A stretch of 64,000 nucleotides of DNA from Bacillus sp. BP-3 (GTDB lineage: Bacteria > Bacillota > Bacilli > Bacillales > Bacillaceae_G): positions 19,809 to 83,808 of the forward strand of contig NZ_JAQOTJ010000009.1 in the NCBI RefSeq assembly GCF_028401955.1. The letters are read 5' to 3'. Of this stretch, positions 54,489 through 64,000 are shown piece after piece. Every line of letters starts with the position of its first letter. The first letter of the stretch is position 1. Below the pieces are notes generated by a model. The model had not been told where the DNA came from. It did no database searches and saw only the letters and a program-made list of their open reading frames with translations. The position numbers and the translations under genes are program-made.

Positions 54489-56257
54489 CATACTCCTGAT
54501 GGTAAATAGACAGAGAATGTTGTCCCCTTACCTACTACACTCGACACTGTTATTTTACCCTCATGTCCTCGCACAATATTTTTTGCAATTGCAAGCCCTA
54601 AGCCTGTACCACCCGTTTTCCCGCGTGTACGAGCTTTATCTGCTTTATAAAAACGCTCAAATAAGAACGGAATATCCTCTTCTGGAATACCAACTCCAGA
54701 ATCTGATACTTCGAATACAATTCCGTTATTTTTCTCATCAATTATAAGCGATACTTTACCGCCAGTATTTGTATGCCTCAACGCATTATCAATTAAATTT
54801 GTTAACACTTGTTCCATTCGATCAGGATCAAAAGAATGCTGCATTATGGAAGTTCGAAAATCAACTAGTAATTGTACTTCTTTTTCCTTTGCTATCCCTT
54901 GAAATTTCCGTGCAATCTTTTCCACAAATGGAACAACATCTACCTCTGATATATGTAATTCTACATGACCGCTCTCCATTCGAGCTAAATCTAATAACTC
55001 ATTCACAAGACGCCCTAATCGAACAGATTCATCATAAATGATTTGCACAAATTCATGCACTTCTTCTTTCGTCTGAACAATGTCATCTAAAATTGCTTCG
55101 CTATATCCTTGCAGCATAACCATCGGTGTACGTAATTCATGCGAGACATTTGCAATAAAATCTTTTCGCATTTTTTCAAGACGGCGCTCTTCTGTCATAT
55201 CACGAAGTACCGCAACAGCCCCTCGAATCTTTGTCTGATTGTATAGCGGTGTCATCAATACAACATAATTTCCTTTTTCTAAATTAATTTCCACAACTTG
55301 CTCTTGTTCACTTTCTACAACTAAATGGAATAATTCAACAAGCTCAGATGGTAAACTTACGCTTAACTCTATCTCTTTTTCTTCATGCCATACTTGTAAG
55401 AAACGCTCCGCTGGCGGATTAATTACTACAACTTCTCCTTCTTGATTTAACGTAATAACACCATCGGCCATACTACTTAAAATGCTAGAAAGCTGTTCTT
55501 TTTCTTGCTGCAGGGCATTCATATTAAACTTCAATTGTTTCCCCATTTGATTTAAAGCTGTTGCCAATTCACCGATTTCATCTTGCGAAACCATTGGTAC
55601 CTTTGCATCAAACTTCCCGCGCGCTACTTCAAAAGCTACTTCACGCATTTTACGCAGCGGTGCTGTAATTCGAGTTGATAAGAAAAACGCAAAGAATGTT
55701 GTTAAAATAATTGCAATTCCCGCAGATAAAAAGATAAAATCTGTCGATTTCTCTATTCCCTGTTTTGGTACTTGTAACGATTGATATACAAAAACTGCAC
55801 CATCTTTTGATGACTTTAACGGAACACCAACGACCATAATATCATTTTCATGATTTTTTTTGTTTTTTTCATCTGGGACGCTTTTTATTTTTTGAACCTT
55901 TTTACGTTCTGTAAATACAGCTTGTAACTCTTTGTCATGTTTTAAATCATCTAATGTTAATGTTACCAACCCTCGTTGAGTCGGAGATGCAGATACTTTA
56001 TCATCCTCTTTGATAATAATAATCCGCGAAAGCGGGTCAGCGAATTTATATGCGATATGTTCTATCGTCTTCTCATCCGCCCCCTCTTCTATTAATTCAG
56101 AAACGCTCGTCGCAACATTTGTCAGCCTTGTTTCTCCCATCGTTACATAATAATTGTCGAAAAACTGAGAAAGTAAAATAGCGACAAATCCCAGTACGAA
56201 AGAAACAAGGAGTAAAATGGTCATCCATAACTTCCCAACAACACTTTTCCAAAGCAT
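54488..56257 (-). CDS. resE: Sensor histidine kinase ResE
   Basis: A 589-residue kinase sensing oxygen limitation or nitric oxide via respiration. Two membrane helices (about residues 9-31 and 170-190) flank an outer domain; HAMP follows near 190-240, then a PAS domain (250-355), the phosphoacceptor FIANVSHELRTP, N-box NLIDNALRHT, and G boxes DSGVGIPE and GTGLGLAI. I choose ATG at 56257 after GAGG, overlapping the resD stop by one base; a TTG one codon earlier is also possible. Confidence 0.94.
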   Translation of the reverse strand: MLWKSVVGKLWMTILLLVSFVLGFVAILLSQFFDNYYVTMGETRLTNVATSVSELIEEGADEKTIEHIAYKFADPLSRIIIIKEDDKVSASPTQRGLVTLTLDDLKHDKELQAVFTERKKVQKIKSVPDEKNKKNHENDIMVVGVPLKSSKDGAVFVYQSLQVPKQGIEKSTDFIFLSAGIAIILTTFFAFFLSTRITAPLRKMREVAFEVARGKFDAKVPMVSQDEIGELATALNQMGKQLKFNMNALQQEKEQLSSILSSMADGVITLNQEGEVVVINPPAERFLQVWHEEKEIELSVSLPSELVELFHLVVESEQEQVVEINLEKGNYVVLMTPLYNQTKIRGAVAVLRDMTEERRLEKMRKDFIANVSHELRTPMVMLQGYSEAILDDIVQTKEEVHEFVQIIYDESVRLGRLVNELLDLARMESGHVELHISEVDVVPFVEKIARKFQGIAKEKEVQLLVDFRTSIMQHSFDPDRMEQVLTNLIDNALRHTNTGGKVSLIIDEKNNGIVFEVSDSGVGIPEEDIPFLFERFYKADKARTRGKTGGTGLGLAIAKNIVRGHEGKITVSSVVGKGTTFSVYLPSGV

Positions 56258-56973
56258 CAATCGTTCACAACCTCAAACTTGTAACCAACACCCCATACTG
56301 TTACAATCATTTTCGCTGCATTTGCTGATTTTTTACTTAATTTCTCACGTAAACGCTTTACGTGCGTATCAACCGTACGTAAATCACCGAAAAATTCATA
56401 CTGCCATACTTCTTTTAATAATTGTTCACGGTCAAACACTTTATCTGGTGCCTTCGCTAAAAATAGTAATAATTCATATTCTTTTGGTGTTAAATTCACT
56501 TCTTCTCCATCCGCTGTAACACGATGTGCATCATTATCAATTGTTAAGTGCGGGAATACAGTAACATCTTTTGTTGTTGTATCTTGCGTAAAGAATGTTG
56601 TTGTAACAGAACGACGGAGTACAGCTTTTACACGCAACACAACTTCACGTGGGCTAAACGGCTTTACGATATAATCATCTGTGCCCACTTCAAATCCTTG
56701 CACTCGATTTATTTCTTCTCCTTTTGCCGTTAACATAATAATTGGCGTTGCCTTTTTCTCACGAATCCCTTTACAAACTTCAATACCATCTTTTCCAGGC
56801 ATCATAATGTCTAAAAGAATAAGATCATAATCATTTTGCAATGCTTTTTCTAAAGCCGTTTCTCCATTGTCAGCTTCATCAATGATGTACTGCTCTCTCT
56901 CTAAATACATTTTTAACAAACGACGGATACGATCTTCATCATCTACAATTAAAATCTTTAGTTCATTTTCCAT
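56257..56973 (-). CDS. resD: Response regulator ResD
   Basis: A 238-residue OmpR-family regulator. The phosphoacceptor aspartate is in LILLDIMMPGKDG (near residue 55), the receiver ends with KPFSPREVV, and the C-terminal winged helix contains RTVDTHVKRLREKL. With ResE it activates anaerobic respiration genes, and in B. subtilis the resABC and qcr genes. Confidence 0.95.
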   Translation of the reverse strand: MENELKILIVDDEDRIRRLLKMYLEREQYIIDEADNGETALEKALQNDYDLILLDIMMPGKDGIEVCKGIREKKATPIIMLTAKGEEINRVQGFEVGTDDYIVKPFSPREVVLRVKAVLRRSVTTTFFTQDTTTKDVTVFPHLTIDNDAHRVTADGEEVNLTPKEYELLLFLAKAPDKVFDREQLLKEVWQYEFFGDLRTVDTHVKRLREKLSKKSANAAKMIVTVWGVGYKFEVVND

Positions 56974-57300
56974 GGCTATCCGCTGTACACATATACGTCA
57001 CAACGGTTCACACCTACCTTTCTTCAATACAGTCAAACTTCCCTTATGAGAATTAGTTAAATTAATAGGACACATGCTAGCCGTAATTTCCTGTTAAAGT
57101 GAAATAACTTTTCACAAACAAACCTCGCCACGATTGGAAAGTTCACCTTTGCATTATGTTTCACACAAATAACAAAATATGTTCATATTTTTCCCGAAAA
57201 TATGTATTTTCTCTGAACTATACAAGTTGTCCTCGACATCATTTTACAAAATCACTCCATACTTTGTCATGTTTTTCTCAAAAAAGAAAAGAAATTAACA
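56974..57300. other. Gene-free interval between resD and resC
   Basis: About 330 bases of AT-rich sequence expected to hold the resDE promoter. No gene, repeat or RNA is recognised. The resC terminator follows at 57305-57340. Confidence 0.5.
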
Positions 57301-57304
57301 AAAT

Positions 57305-57340
57305 TAAAATAGGAAAGTGACAGTCACCTTCCTATTTTAT
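57305..57340 (-). terminator. Terminator of resABC
   Basis: AAAATAGGAA(A/G)GTGAC and GTCAC(C/T)TTCCTATTTT pair nearly perfectly; the minus strand continues TTTTAATTTTG. Confidence 0.7.
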
Positions 57341-57388
57341 ACCGCAATAATGAACTACACAATAAAATTCGTTGCACTCCAATACTTG

Positions 57389-58546
57389 TTATGCATACGA
57401 ATGCAAACCTGCAATCACTAAGTTTACTACTACAAAGTTAAACATAATAATTGCAAAGCCTATTACTGCAAGCCACGCTGATTTTTCACCATGCCACCCT
57501 TTCGATAAACGTAAATGTAAAAACGCTGCATAAAAGAGCCAAGTAATAAGTGCCCAAACCTCTTTTGGATCCCATCCCCAAAAACGCGTCCATGCAATTT
57601 GTGCCCATATCATCGCAAATATTAATGCACCTAATGTAAAGACTGGGAATCCGATTGCGACAGAGCGATATCCGATTTCATCAAGTAATTCACTATCAAC
57701 TTTCTTTACTGCAGGTTGTATCGCTGCGGCTATTCGTTTTCGTAAAATTAATCTTAGGAGAATATAGAGCCCCGTTCCTACAAATACTGACCAAATCACA
57801 GTGTTTAATTTTTTCGCATTGATAATAGCTGGAGTTTCTATTACTGGCTCAGATTTATTAGCTGTAACTAACTTTCCTTCATGAGGGCCGACTAAAGCAG
57901 GTAAATTATATACCATTTCTGCTTTCTGCTCATCTTTATTCACCCATTGAAACTTCGCTTCATACTTTGCACTTGAAAAAGCAGTTGTCGCTACTATAAA
58001 TCCAATTACACAAACAAGCGAAAAAATAACTGCTTCGAGCCAAAATGTTTGCTTGCTTTTTTTTGACTGATCTACATTTTTTAGTAAATATATAACACCA
58101 GTAATAAAACTAATCGATAAAATAGCTTGCCCAGCCGCTGCTGTTGTTACATGAATATGAAGCCAGTTACTTTTTAATGATGGAATAAGCGGTGTAATTT
58201 CTCTTGGAAACATACTTGCATAGGCTATTAGTAAAATAGCAACTGGAAGTGCAAATAAGCCAAGTATACTTGTCCGATACATAAAATAAATAATAATAAA
58301 CGCACCGACCATCATCATCCCAAAAAATGTCCCAAACTCAAAAAAATTACTAACCGGTGCATGTCCTGATGCAATCCATCTCGTTATAAAATAAACTGTC
58401 TGAGCAGCAAAGCCTAAAATTGTGATGGTGATCCCGATGTTTGCCCACTTTCGCCCTTTTTCTTTAATCGCTCCCCCAAAGAACAGTGTTGCAATTAAAT
58501 ACAATACGAAAGCAGTAAATAAGAAATTACTACTTATTTCGACCAT
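57389..58546 (-). CDS. resC: Cytochrome c biogenesis protein ResC (CcsA type)
   Basis: A 385-residue membrane protein of the system II (Ccs) pathway. The haem-handling WWD motif is [14 protein letters not shown] near residues 322-335, and there are about eight membrane helices. With ResB it passes haem across the membrane for attachment to apocytochromes c such as QcrC. It follows resB by 14 bases. Confidence 0.95.
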   Translation of the reverse strand: MVEISSNFLFTAFVLYLIATLFFGGAIKEKGRKWANIGITITILGFAAQTVYFITRWIASGHAPVSNFFEFGTFFGMMMVGAFIIIYFMYRTSILGLFALPVAILLIAYASMFPREITPLIPSLKSNWLHIHVTTAAAGQAILSISFITGVIYLLKNVDQSKKSKQTFWLEAVIFSLVCVIGFIVATTAFSSAKYEAKFQWVNKDEQKAEMVYNLPALVGPHEGKLVTANKSEPVIETPAIINAKKLNTVIWSVFVGTGLYILLRLILRKRIAAAIQPAVKKVDSELLDEIGYRSVAIGFPVFTLGALIFAMIWAQIAWTRFWGWDPKEVWALITWLFYAAFLHLRLSKGWHGEKSAWLAVIGFAIIMFNFVVVNLVIAGLHSYA

Positions 58547-58560
58547 ACTCTCTCCCCACC

Positions 58561-60183
58561 TTAACTAATTTTTTTCTCATTTACTTTATCATTTGGCTGC
58601 GGGATATTTGTCCCTTCTAGCACTTTTTCAATCTCTTTTCGTAAACCATACCAATTTTTATTTGTATGACCAGCAATCCACCATTCATTATCAACACGCT
58701 GCACCCAAATACGACGATGATTCCAATACATCCCCTGAATGACGCCTACCATAAAAATAAAGCCTCCTAAAGCGATCACCCAAAGTGTTAAATCTTTCCG
58801 GACAGTAAGCGCTGTAACGTTGCGCGTTTCGATACCTGCAAAAGACATTTTATATAAGTTGTTGCCTTCAGGCTCTATATTTTGTCGAATGCCAACAAAA
58901 CTCACTTCTCCATTTGGCGTTTCAGGCGTAAGCATTTTAAAGACAAAAGCAGGGTTGTTAGGAAGCTTGGTTTTTGTATTTGGCTTTCCACCTTCATCAA
59001 AGTAAAAGTCAGGAAAATAACTTAACAAATGTAGAGAATACCCATTTCCTAAATCGTATGTTTCTTTTGGATTTGCTAAATCAACTGTAATCGGACCCCA
59101 TTTTTGACCGCCTTCTTTCTTTTGTAAAAAGAAAGACATTTTACTTAATTCACCTTCTTTAAAATCGATTTGGTATAAAGCATAGTCATCAAATTTAAGA
59201 GGGTCATTTACTCGAATGTTATAGTCTTTCACTTTCTCAAGCTTCGGCTCTTCACCAGCCACATTTTTCCCAACTACTTTATACAAAACAGCATTTGTTT
59301 GAAAATTTTTCGCAATCATCTTATTTCCAACTCGATCAATCGCATCATTAAACACTTCATTTTCTTTACTTTTATCATAAACTTCTTTAATAAATTTTTC
59401 ATTTTTCAAATAATACTTTCCGTCTGTTCCAGGAATTTCTTTCGTTTCACCTTCACGAAGCCAAAGTGATGCATCTACATACATACCTGGGACAAAACGA
59501 AGCATTGTTCCAAATAAGAAAATGATAAGACCAATATGATTAACATATGGGCCCCAGCGTGAAAAACGACCTTTTTCTGCTAGAATATTATCCCCTTCCA
59601 CTTGAATTTTGTATTTCCTCTTTTTCAAGTTCTCTTTCATACATTCAATCTCTTCTTTTGTCGCGAGCGCTGTTCCATATAATCGCTGTCTTTTTAAAAA
59701 ACTTGGATGTCTTGTTACTCTTTGTTTTTTCAGCGCTTTATATAAAGGAACAACGCGATCTAAACTGCATATAACTAGAGAGATTCCAATAGATGCCACT
59801 AAAATCATATACCACCAGGAACTATATAAGTTATTAAACCCTAATTGATAATACAATTTCCCAAGGAAACCATACTGCTGTTCATAATATTCTCCTGGCG
59901 TGACAGTTGGTGGAATATACATTTCTTGCGGGAATATCGTTCCAATTCCAGACGCGATAAGTGTAATAACAATAAGCCATATTCCAACTTTTACGGAAGA
60001 AAAAAAGCTCCAAATTTTATCTACCACTGTTTTGGTATGCGTAATAGAACGCCGCGCACTTCCTTCATATCGCATATCTAGTAATTTTGCATCCTGCTCA
60101 TCTTCAAAAGGCTTTCCGCAAGCTTCACAAAAAATTGTACCGATTGGGTTTACGTGACCACAATCACATTTTACCTGTCCCAA
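58561..60183 (-). CDS. resB: Cytochrome c biogenesis protein ResB (Ccs1 type)
   Basis: About 540 residues. A zinc-ribbon-like CDCG...CEACG is at the N-terminus, three membrane helices at about 65-85, 120-140 and 210-230, a large outer domain, then a last helix near 485-505. The ResB/Ccs1 family partners ResC. I prefer TTG at 60183 (GGCGGTG 6 bases upstream), giving GQVKCDCGH in register with the family; GTG at 60192 is the alternative. Confidence 0.92.
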   Translation of the reverse strand: MGQVKCDCGHVNPIGTIFCEACGKPFEDEQDAKLLDMRYEGSARRSITHTKTVVDKIWSFFSSVKVGIWLIVITLIASGIGTIFPQEMYIPPTVTPGEYYEQQYGFLGKLYYQLGFNNLYSSWWYMILVASIGISLVICSLDRVVPLYKALKKQRVTRHPSFLKRQRLYGTALATKEEIECMKENLKKRKYKIQVEGDNILAEKGRFSRWGPYVNHIGLIIFLFGTMLRFVPGMYVDASLWLREGETKEIPGTDGKYYLKNEKFIKEVYDKSKENEVFNDAIDRVGNKMIAKNFQTNAVLYKVVGKNVAGEEPKLEKVKDYNIRVNDPLKFDDYALYQIDFKEGELSKMSFFLQKKEGGQKWGPITVDLANPKETYDLGNGYSLHLLSYFPDFYFDEGGKPNTKTKLPNNPAFVFKMLTPETPNGEVSFVGIRQNIEPEGNNLYKMSFAGIETRNVTALTVRKDLTLWVIALGGFIFMVGVIQGMYWNHRRIWVQRVDNEWWIAGHTNKNWYGLRKEIEKVLEGTNIPQPNDKVNEKKIS

Positions 60184-60332
60184 ATTTTTCACCGCCTTTT
60201 TTTATTTCTATGTATCTATGTTTTACAGATGAATTAACTAAATACTCAGAAATTTTAAGATAAATACTAAAAATCCTTGTACAGCACCTCCACTAGAGAA
60301 GAGTACGAATAGATTTTCCATACTCTTCTCAT

Positions 60333-60854
60333 CTATGGAGTAATTTTCTTTAAGTATTCTTCCATTTGTTCTTTCGATTGTGTACCTGTAATTTTTTCGA
60401 TAACCTTGCCATCCTTATCAATTAAAAACGTTGTCGGCAGCGGTCCTACACCATATGTATTTAAAATTTCTTGTCCTTTATCAATGGCTACAGGAAATTT
60501 CAGTCCGTACCCACTCACAAAATTTTTCACAGCGAGTTCCGTTTCGTCTGCATCTAATGCCAATATTTCAACACCTTTTTCCTTATATTTCGGATACAGT
60601 TCATTCATATATGGCATTTCTTTCTCGCAAGGTTTACACCATGTTCCCCAGAAATTTAAAAATACTCCTTTTCCTTTCAATTCTTTTAACGTAATCTTTT
60701 TACCTTCTAAATCCGTAGCAACGAAGTTTGGTGCTTCTTTTCCTACTTGCACTTTCTCTTTGTCAACAAAAAAGTTTTGATATAGCGTAAACCCTAACGC
60801 CCCTCCTAATATGAGCAAAATAATTACACGAAACAATAGTCTATTTTTCTTCAC
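60333..60854 (-). CDS. resA: Thiol-disulfide oxidoreductase ResA
   Basis: A 173-residue membrane-tethered thioredoxin-like protein. One N-terminal helix (residues 7-27) is followed by the active site [12 protein letters not shown] near residues 73-84, with the glutamate typical of ResA at the next positions. It reduces the CXXCH cysteines of apocytochrome c outside the cell. The start is GTG after GGAGAG. First of resABC; about 140 bases precede resB. Confidence 0.95.
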   Translation of the reverse strand: MKKNRLLFRVIILLILGGALGFTLYQNFFVDKEKVQVGKEAPNFVATDLEGKKITLKELKGKGVFLNFWGTWCKPCEKEMPYMNELYPKYKEKGVEILALDADETELAVKNFVSGYGLKFPVAIDKGQEILNTYGVGPLPTTFLIDKDGKVIEKITGTQSKEQMEEYLKKITP

Positions 60855-60918
60855 GATGTCTCTCCTTCCTTAACTGAATAAAGAAGTTTAGCACATACTA
60901 AACTTTTCTATGTATTCA

Positions 60919-60952
60919 CTTCTATCAGCAAAGATCTCTTTACTGATAGAAG
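60919..60952. other. Inverted repeat between rluB and resA
   Basis: CTTCTATCAG and CTGATAGAAG form a perfect 10-base inverted repeat with a 14-base middle and no T-run. The sequence CTGATAGAAG is also the first part of the family A right end, so this may be a repeat relic. Confidence 0.4.
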
Positions 60953-60974
60953 CTCTAATATCCTATACTCCGTA

Positions 60975-61703
60975 CTATCTCGGTTTCGTTGAAGCAAGAG
61001 CACGAAGTTGTTTTACTTCATGAGGAGATAGTTCTCTCGCATCCCCTGGGCGTAAATTACCTAACTCTAAGAAGGCATAACGCTCCCGCTTTAATTTCAT
61101 CACCTTACATCCAACTGCTTCAAACATTCTACGTACTTGGCGATTTCTTCCCTCATGAATCGTCAATTGTACAATTGCAATCTCTTTACGCTTGTCCCAA
61201 GAAAGGATTTTCACACGTGCAGGCGCCGTCTTTCCTTCTTCTAGCATAACACCTTTTTCTAACATACGAATTTTTTCACCAGTTAGCGGACCTTTTACTT
61301 TTGCAACATATGTTTTTTCAACCTTATACTTTGGATGCATTAAAATGTTCGCAAATTCTCCGTCATTTGTCATTAATATTAAACCAGATGTATCATAGTC
61401 TAATCGGCCAATCGGAAACAGACGCTGTGGAATATCCACAAAGAAATCTGTCACCACTTTTCTTCCTTTATCATCTGTTACGCTCGAAATAACACCCGTT
61501 GGTTTATATAATAAAAAGTAAGCAGGCGTTTCTTTTTCGAGAGGAATGTTGTTTACTTCAACTTTATCTTGCGCACTCACTTTCGTTCCTAGTTCGGTCA
61601 CGACTTTTCCGTTAACCTTAACTTTACCTTGTTGAATGAGTTCTTCTGCCTTTCTTCTCGATGCAATTCCTGCTTGCGCTATTACCTTTTGTAGTCGTTC
61701 CAT
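60975..61703 (-). CDS. rluB: 23S rRNA pseudouridine synthase RluB
   Basis: A 242-residue enzyme with an N-terminal S4 domain (ERLQKVIAQAGIASRRKAEELIQQG) and the catalytic block GRLDYDTSGLIL, aspartate near residue 103. RluB (YpuL) modifies helix 89 region uridines of 23S rRNA. The end GNLRPGDARELSPHEVKQL is as in the family. GAGGTG lies upstream of the ATG. Confidence 0.93.
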   Translation of the reverse strand: MERLQKVIAQAGIASRRKAEELIQQGKVKVNGKVVTELGTKVSAQDKVEVNNIPLEKETPAYFLLYKPTGVISSVTDDKGRKVVTDFFVDIPQRLFPIGRLDYDTSGLILMTNDGEFANILMHPKYKVEKTYVAKVKGPLTGEKIRMLEKGVMLEEGKTAPARVKILSWDKRKEIAIVQLTIHEGRNRQVRRMFEAVGCKVMKLKRERYAFLELGNLRPGDARELSPHEVKQLRALASTKPR

Positions 61704-61912
61704 TTCGCTTCTTCACCTCAAATTCATCTTACCTTCATTAGAAGGACTTGGCAACTGTCTAGCCTTAATGACAATTACCCTTACTTACCGTAAACACCAT
61801 CGCCACCTTTATAAGCTAATAAAGGAATAAAATACATTTTTCTTCTTTATTATGATTTACTCCCTTCCATTTGCTTACAATAAATGTTCACGATTTTGTC
61901 AAAAACAATCCA

Positions 61913-61951
61913 TAAAAAAGCCACTATTAAGCACATTCTTAATAGTGGCTG
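61913..61951 (-). terminator. Terminator of spmB
   Basis: AGCCACTATTAAG and CTTAATAGTGGCT form a perfect 13-base-pair stem around CACATT, followed on the minus strand by TTTTTTATG. Confidence 0.92.
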
Positions 61952-61993
61952 TATCCGTATTATAGTCTAATTTGAATTAAAAATGAATCATTA

Positions 61994-62524
61994 TTACTGA
62001 AACATAAGTGAAACAAATACAATTGAGCACACAATCCCAATTAAATCAGCAAATAAGCCTACCTTTAAAGCATCGCCCATTTTCCGAATCCCAACCGCTC
62101 CAAAATAAACTGTTAAAATATAAAAGGTTGTATCTGTACTTCCTTGCATCGTAGACGCAAGTCTCCCAATAAACGAATCTGGTCCATATGTGGCAATTAA
62201 ATCCGTTGTAATACTTAGCCCTGCTGATCCAGAAATAGGGCGAATAAGGGCAAGCGGAACAATTTCTGCTGGCACATGGATAGCATCTAACATTGGTTTC
62301 ATTACGTGTATCATTGCATCTAACGCGCCTGAAGCCCGAAAAATTGAAATAGAAACGAGCATACCGACCATAAATGGTAAAATAGATACAGCAATTTGAA
62401 TTCCTTCTTTCCCGCCTTCTACAAATGATTCATACGTCGGTACTTTTTTTATCGTCCCATATAATAGAATAAATCCAATCACACATGGAATCACCCATAA
62501 AGAAATCGTATTAACGAGACTCAT
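61994..62524 (-). CDS. spmB: Spore maturation protein SpmB
   Basis: A 176-residue membrane protein of the nucleoside-recognition (Gate) family with five helices. ILPFMVGMLVSISIFRASGAL and RPISGSAGLSITTDLIATYGPDS are family blocks. SpmA and SpmB are needed for core dehydration and spore heat resistance. Its ATG overlaps the spmA stop (ATGA). Confidence 0.95.
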   Translation of the reverse strand: MSLVNTISLWVIPCVIGFILLYGTIKKVPTYESFVEGGKEGIQIAVSILPFMVGMLVSISIFRASGALDAMIHVMKPMLDAIHVPAEIVPLALIRPISGSAGLSITTDLIATYGPDSFIGRLASTMQGSTDTTFYILTVYFGAVGIRKMGDALKVGLFADLIGIVCSIVFVSLMFQ

Positions 62525-63117
62525 TTTTTCTTCCCCTTTCTACATCTTCTTCGGTAAAAATAACGATCAATCCAAATCGCTCCAATCATAGATAAAACCT
62601 GAGCGATAAACGTTACGCCTACAATTTCAGTTGGATTTGCAGAATGATACGTCATCCGAATCGAAATAACAGTAGTGGGAATAAGTGTAATAGCTGATGT
62701 ATTTAAAGCAAGAAATGTTATCATAGAACGGCTCGCAAAGTCTCTTCCTCCATTTAACTCTTTTAAATGTTCCATTGCTTTAATCCCAAGCGGTGTGGCT
62801 GCATTTCCTAATCCAAAAAAGTTTGCCATCATATTAGATAAAATGAAACCCAGTGCTGGATGATTCTTCGGCACTTCTGGAAACAGTTTTTTTACAAGGG
62901 GCATAAACAGCGCAACAAGTTTCTTTAGTAGTCCAGCTTCCTCGGCAATCTTCATTAAACCAAGCCAAAAAACAAGAACACTAATCAGTCCGATACAAAT
63001 GGTTACAGCATTTTTTGAACCTTCGAAAACCGCTTTATTCACTTCGTCCATCGTTCCATTAAACATTGCATATACAATACCAATTAACGCCATCGCAACC
63101 CATATAATATTAACCAT
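62521..63117 (-). CDS. spmA: Spore maturation protein SpmA
   Basis: A 198-residue membrane partner of SpmB, also Gate-family, with four to five helices. It has FWLGLMKIAEEAGLL, HPALGFILSNMMANFFGLGNAATPLGIKAM and ITFLALNTSAITLIPTTVI. It overlaps the dacB end by 8 bases; dacB-spmA-spmB is one operon as in B. subtilis, where it is sigma-E dependent. Confidence 0.95.
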   Translation of the reverse strand: MVNIIWVAMALIGIVYAMFNGTMDEVNKAVFEGSKNAVTICIGLISVLVFWLGLMKIAEEAGLLKKLVALFMPLVKKLFPEVPKNHPALGFILSNMMANFFGLGNAATPLGIKAMEHLKELNGGRDFASRSMITFLALNTSAITLIPTTVISIRMTYHSANPTEIVGVTFIAQVLSMIGAIWIDRYFYRRRCRKGKKK

Positions 63118-64000
63118 CTATTTCCACACCTAACATATGAGAAAATACTTCCTGAAAATCTCTCCAAAACAAACCTGTAGTCACAATAAGTTTTCGTTTA
63201 CTATAAAATAGGTTACGCTCTCCAATTTCTTCTTCATTTAAATAAGCGACGACACGCCCTACTTTCTCTCCATCTATCAGCTTGGCCGTTTTATCAAATT
63301 CAATTTTTAATGTAACCTTTTTAGCCTCTTCTTCCGTTAGCGGCACTAATAAATCATTTTTCGTGTATATATGATTTGTATACTTTTTGTCTTGCAGTTC
63401 AGATAGGGGACCCTTCGCTACTACTGTAGTTGCTGCATATTGTTTAAACCCCTCATTAAATAAATACATATGATCATCCCAATCACTTGAAGCTTGCAAT
63501 GTTACAACAATTAAATCTAGTCCATCCTTTGATGCGGTTGTTACAAGTGTTCGCCCTGCCTTTTTCGTAAATCCAGTTTTCCCTCCTGTTGCATACTCGT
63601 ACATAGAAGTTACAAGCTTATGTTTATTTTTCCATGGATAGTCCCATACTTTAGACTGATACGTTTTCGTTCCAAAAATCTTACGAAATGTCTCTTTTTC
63701 CATGGCATACCTTGTTAACAGTGCCATATCATATGCTGAAGAAACATGTGTCCCATCTCCGTCTAAACCATGTGGATTAGAAAAATGCGTATCCTTCATT
63801 CCAATTTGGGCTGCTTTTTCATTCATTAAATATACGAATCCATCTATACTCCCGCCAACATATTCTGCAATTGCCTGAGCTGCATCATTTCCAGAGCGCA
63901 GCATTAAACCATATACTAAATCTTCTAGGGGTACTTTCTGTCCTGGTTTTAAGTAAATAGCTGATCCTTCCACACGAACTGCAGTATTACTAATGGGTAC
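63110..64000 (-). CDS. dacB: D-alanyl-D-alanine carboxypeptidase DacB (PBP5*), 5' end outside window
   Basis: The last 296 residues of a penicillin-binding protein, open to the window edge. The S-x-N motif is SGNDAAQAI and the K-T-G motif GGKTGFTKKAGRTL; the S-x-x-K nucleophile motif is upstream of the window. A C-terminal beta-rich domain and a final amphipathic helix (FWRDFQEVFSHMLG) complete it. DacB trims cross-linking of spore cortex, consistent with downstream spmAB. Confidence 0.94.
   Translation of the reverse strand, partial: VPISNTAVRVEGSAIYLKPGQKVPLEDLVYGLMLRSGNDAAQAIAEYVGGSIDGFVYLMNEKAAQIGMKDTHFSNPHGLDGDGTHVSSAYDMALLTRYAMEKETFRKIFGTKTYQSKVWDYPWKNKHKLVTSMYEYATGGKTGFTKKAGRTLVTTASKDGLDLIVVTLQASSDWDDHMYLFNEGFKQYAATTVVAKGPLSELQDKKYTNHIYTKNDLLVPLTEEEAKKVTLKIEFDKTAKLIDGEKVGRVVAYLNEEEIGERNLFYSKRKLIVTTGLFWRDFQEVFSHMLGVEIDG

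Noticed and set aside
60290-60335. Hairpin after resA as a terminator
   Set aside because: AGAAGAGTA/TACTCTTCT can pair, but there is no T-run and resB follows in the same direction; an operon read-through is more likely.

Overview
The window is a low-GC Firmicute chromosome segment. Gene order (dapB-mazG, qcrABC, aro genes, ndk, hep/men, folE, hup, spoIVA, gpsA, der, ypfD, cmk, ypdA, gudB, mecB, recQ, fer, ribU, resABCDE, rluB, spmAB, dacB) matches the ypjD-to-dacB region of Bacillus. Spore genes (spoIVA, spoVIF, ypjB, spmA, spmB, dacB), AGGAGG-type ribosome sites, GTG/TTG starts and dispersed TTTAT-bounded repeats point to the Bacillus cereus group. Several proteins differ noticeably from the anthracis/cereus versions as I remember them, so a divergent member is possible; I cannot name the species from sequence alone. 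Almost all genes are on the minus strand.

Layout. 1-2.6 kb: dapB (cut by the window edge), a MazG-like gene, the divergent YitT-type ypjC and a cysteine-free uracil-DNA glycosylase. 3-8.3 kb: a zinc peptidase, ypjB, a DUF1461 membrane protein, ypjA and the qcrABC menaquinol:cytochrome c reductase. 8.4-16.2 kb: ypiF, ypiB (reoY-like), the TPR protein ypiA and the chorismate/aromatic genes aroA, hisC, aroH, aroB, aroC. 16.5-20 kb: ndk and the menaquinone side-chain genes hepT-menG-hepS. 20-29 kb: folE, HU, spoIVA, yphF, yphE, spoVIF, gpsA, der, the YIEGIA pair, yphA and the 44-codon ypzI. 29.2-35 kb is the main accessory region: a long repeat copy and an operon of ABC exporter ATPase, two ABC-2 permeases and a MalT/LuxR-type STAND regulator. 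35-43.7 kb: fni, ypfD, cmk, ypfB, ansA, ypdA, an amidase, small genes and gudB with a cluster of CcpA-like sites. 44-50 kb: mecB, a MerR/B12-fold regulator, ypbG, ypbE, ypbD, recQ, ypbB. 50-54 kb: fer with a Fur-box-like promoter, ribU under an FMN riboswitch, an unknown membrane protein, an M23-LysM protein and PduO. 54-64 kb: resEDCBA, rluB, spmB-spmA and dacB (cut).

Functionally the window joins menaquinone-dependent respiration and cytochrome c maturation (hep/men, qcr, res), aromatic biosynthesis, spore morphogenesis and DNA/ribosome housekeeping. The clearest extra layer is a dispersed repeat (resembling, from memory, the B. cereus group bcr family): about a dozen full, long, mini and decayed copies. 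Four full or partial copies end exactly on the stop codon of a minus-strand gene (ypjA, qcrC, gudB, ribU), and in three of these the element separates the stop codon from the gene's intrinsic terminator. No tRNA, rRNA, CRISPR array, prophage or IS transposase was seen.
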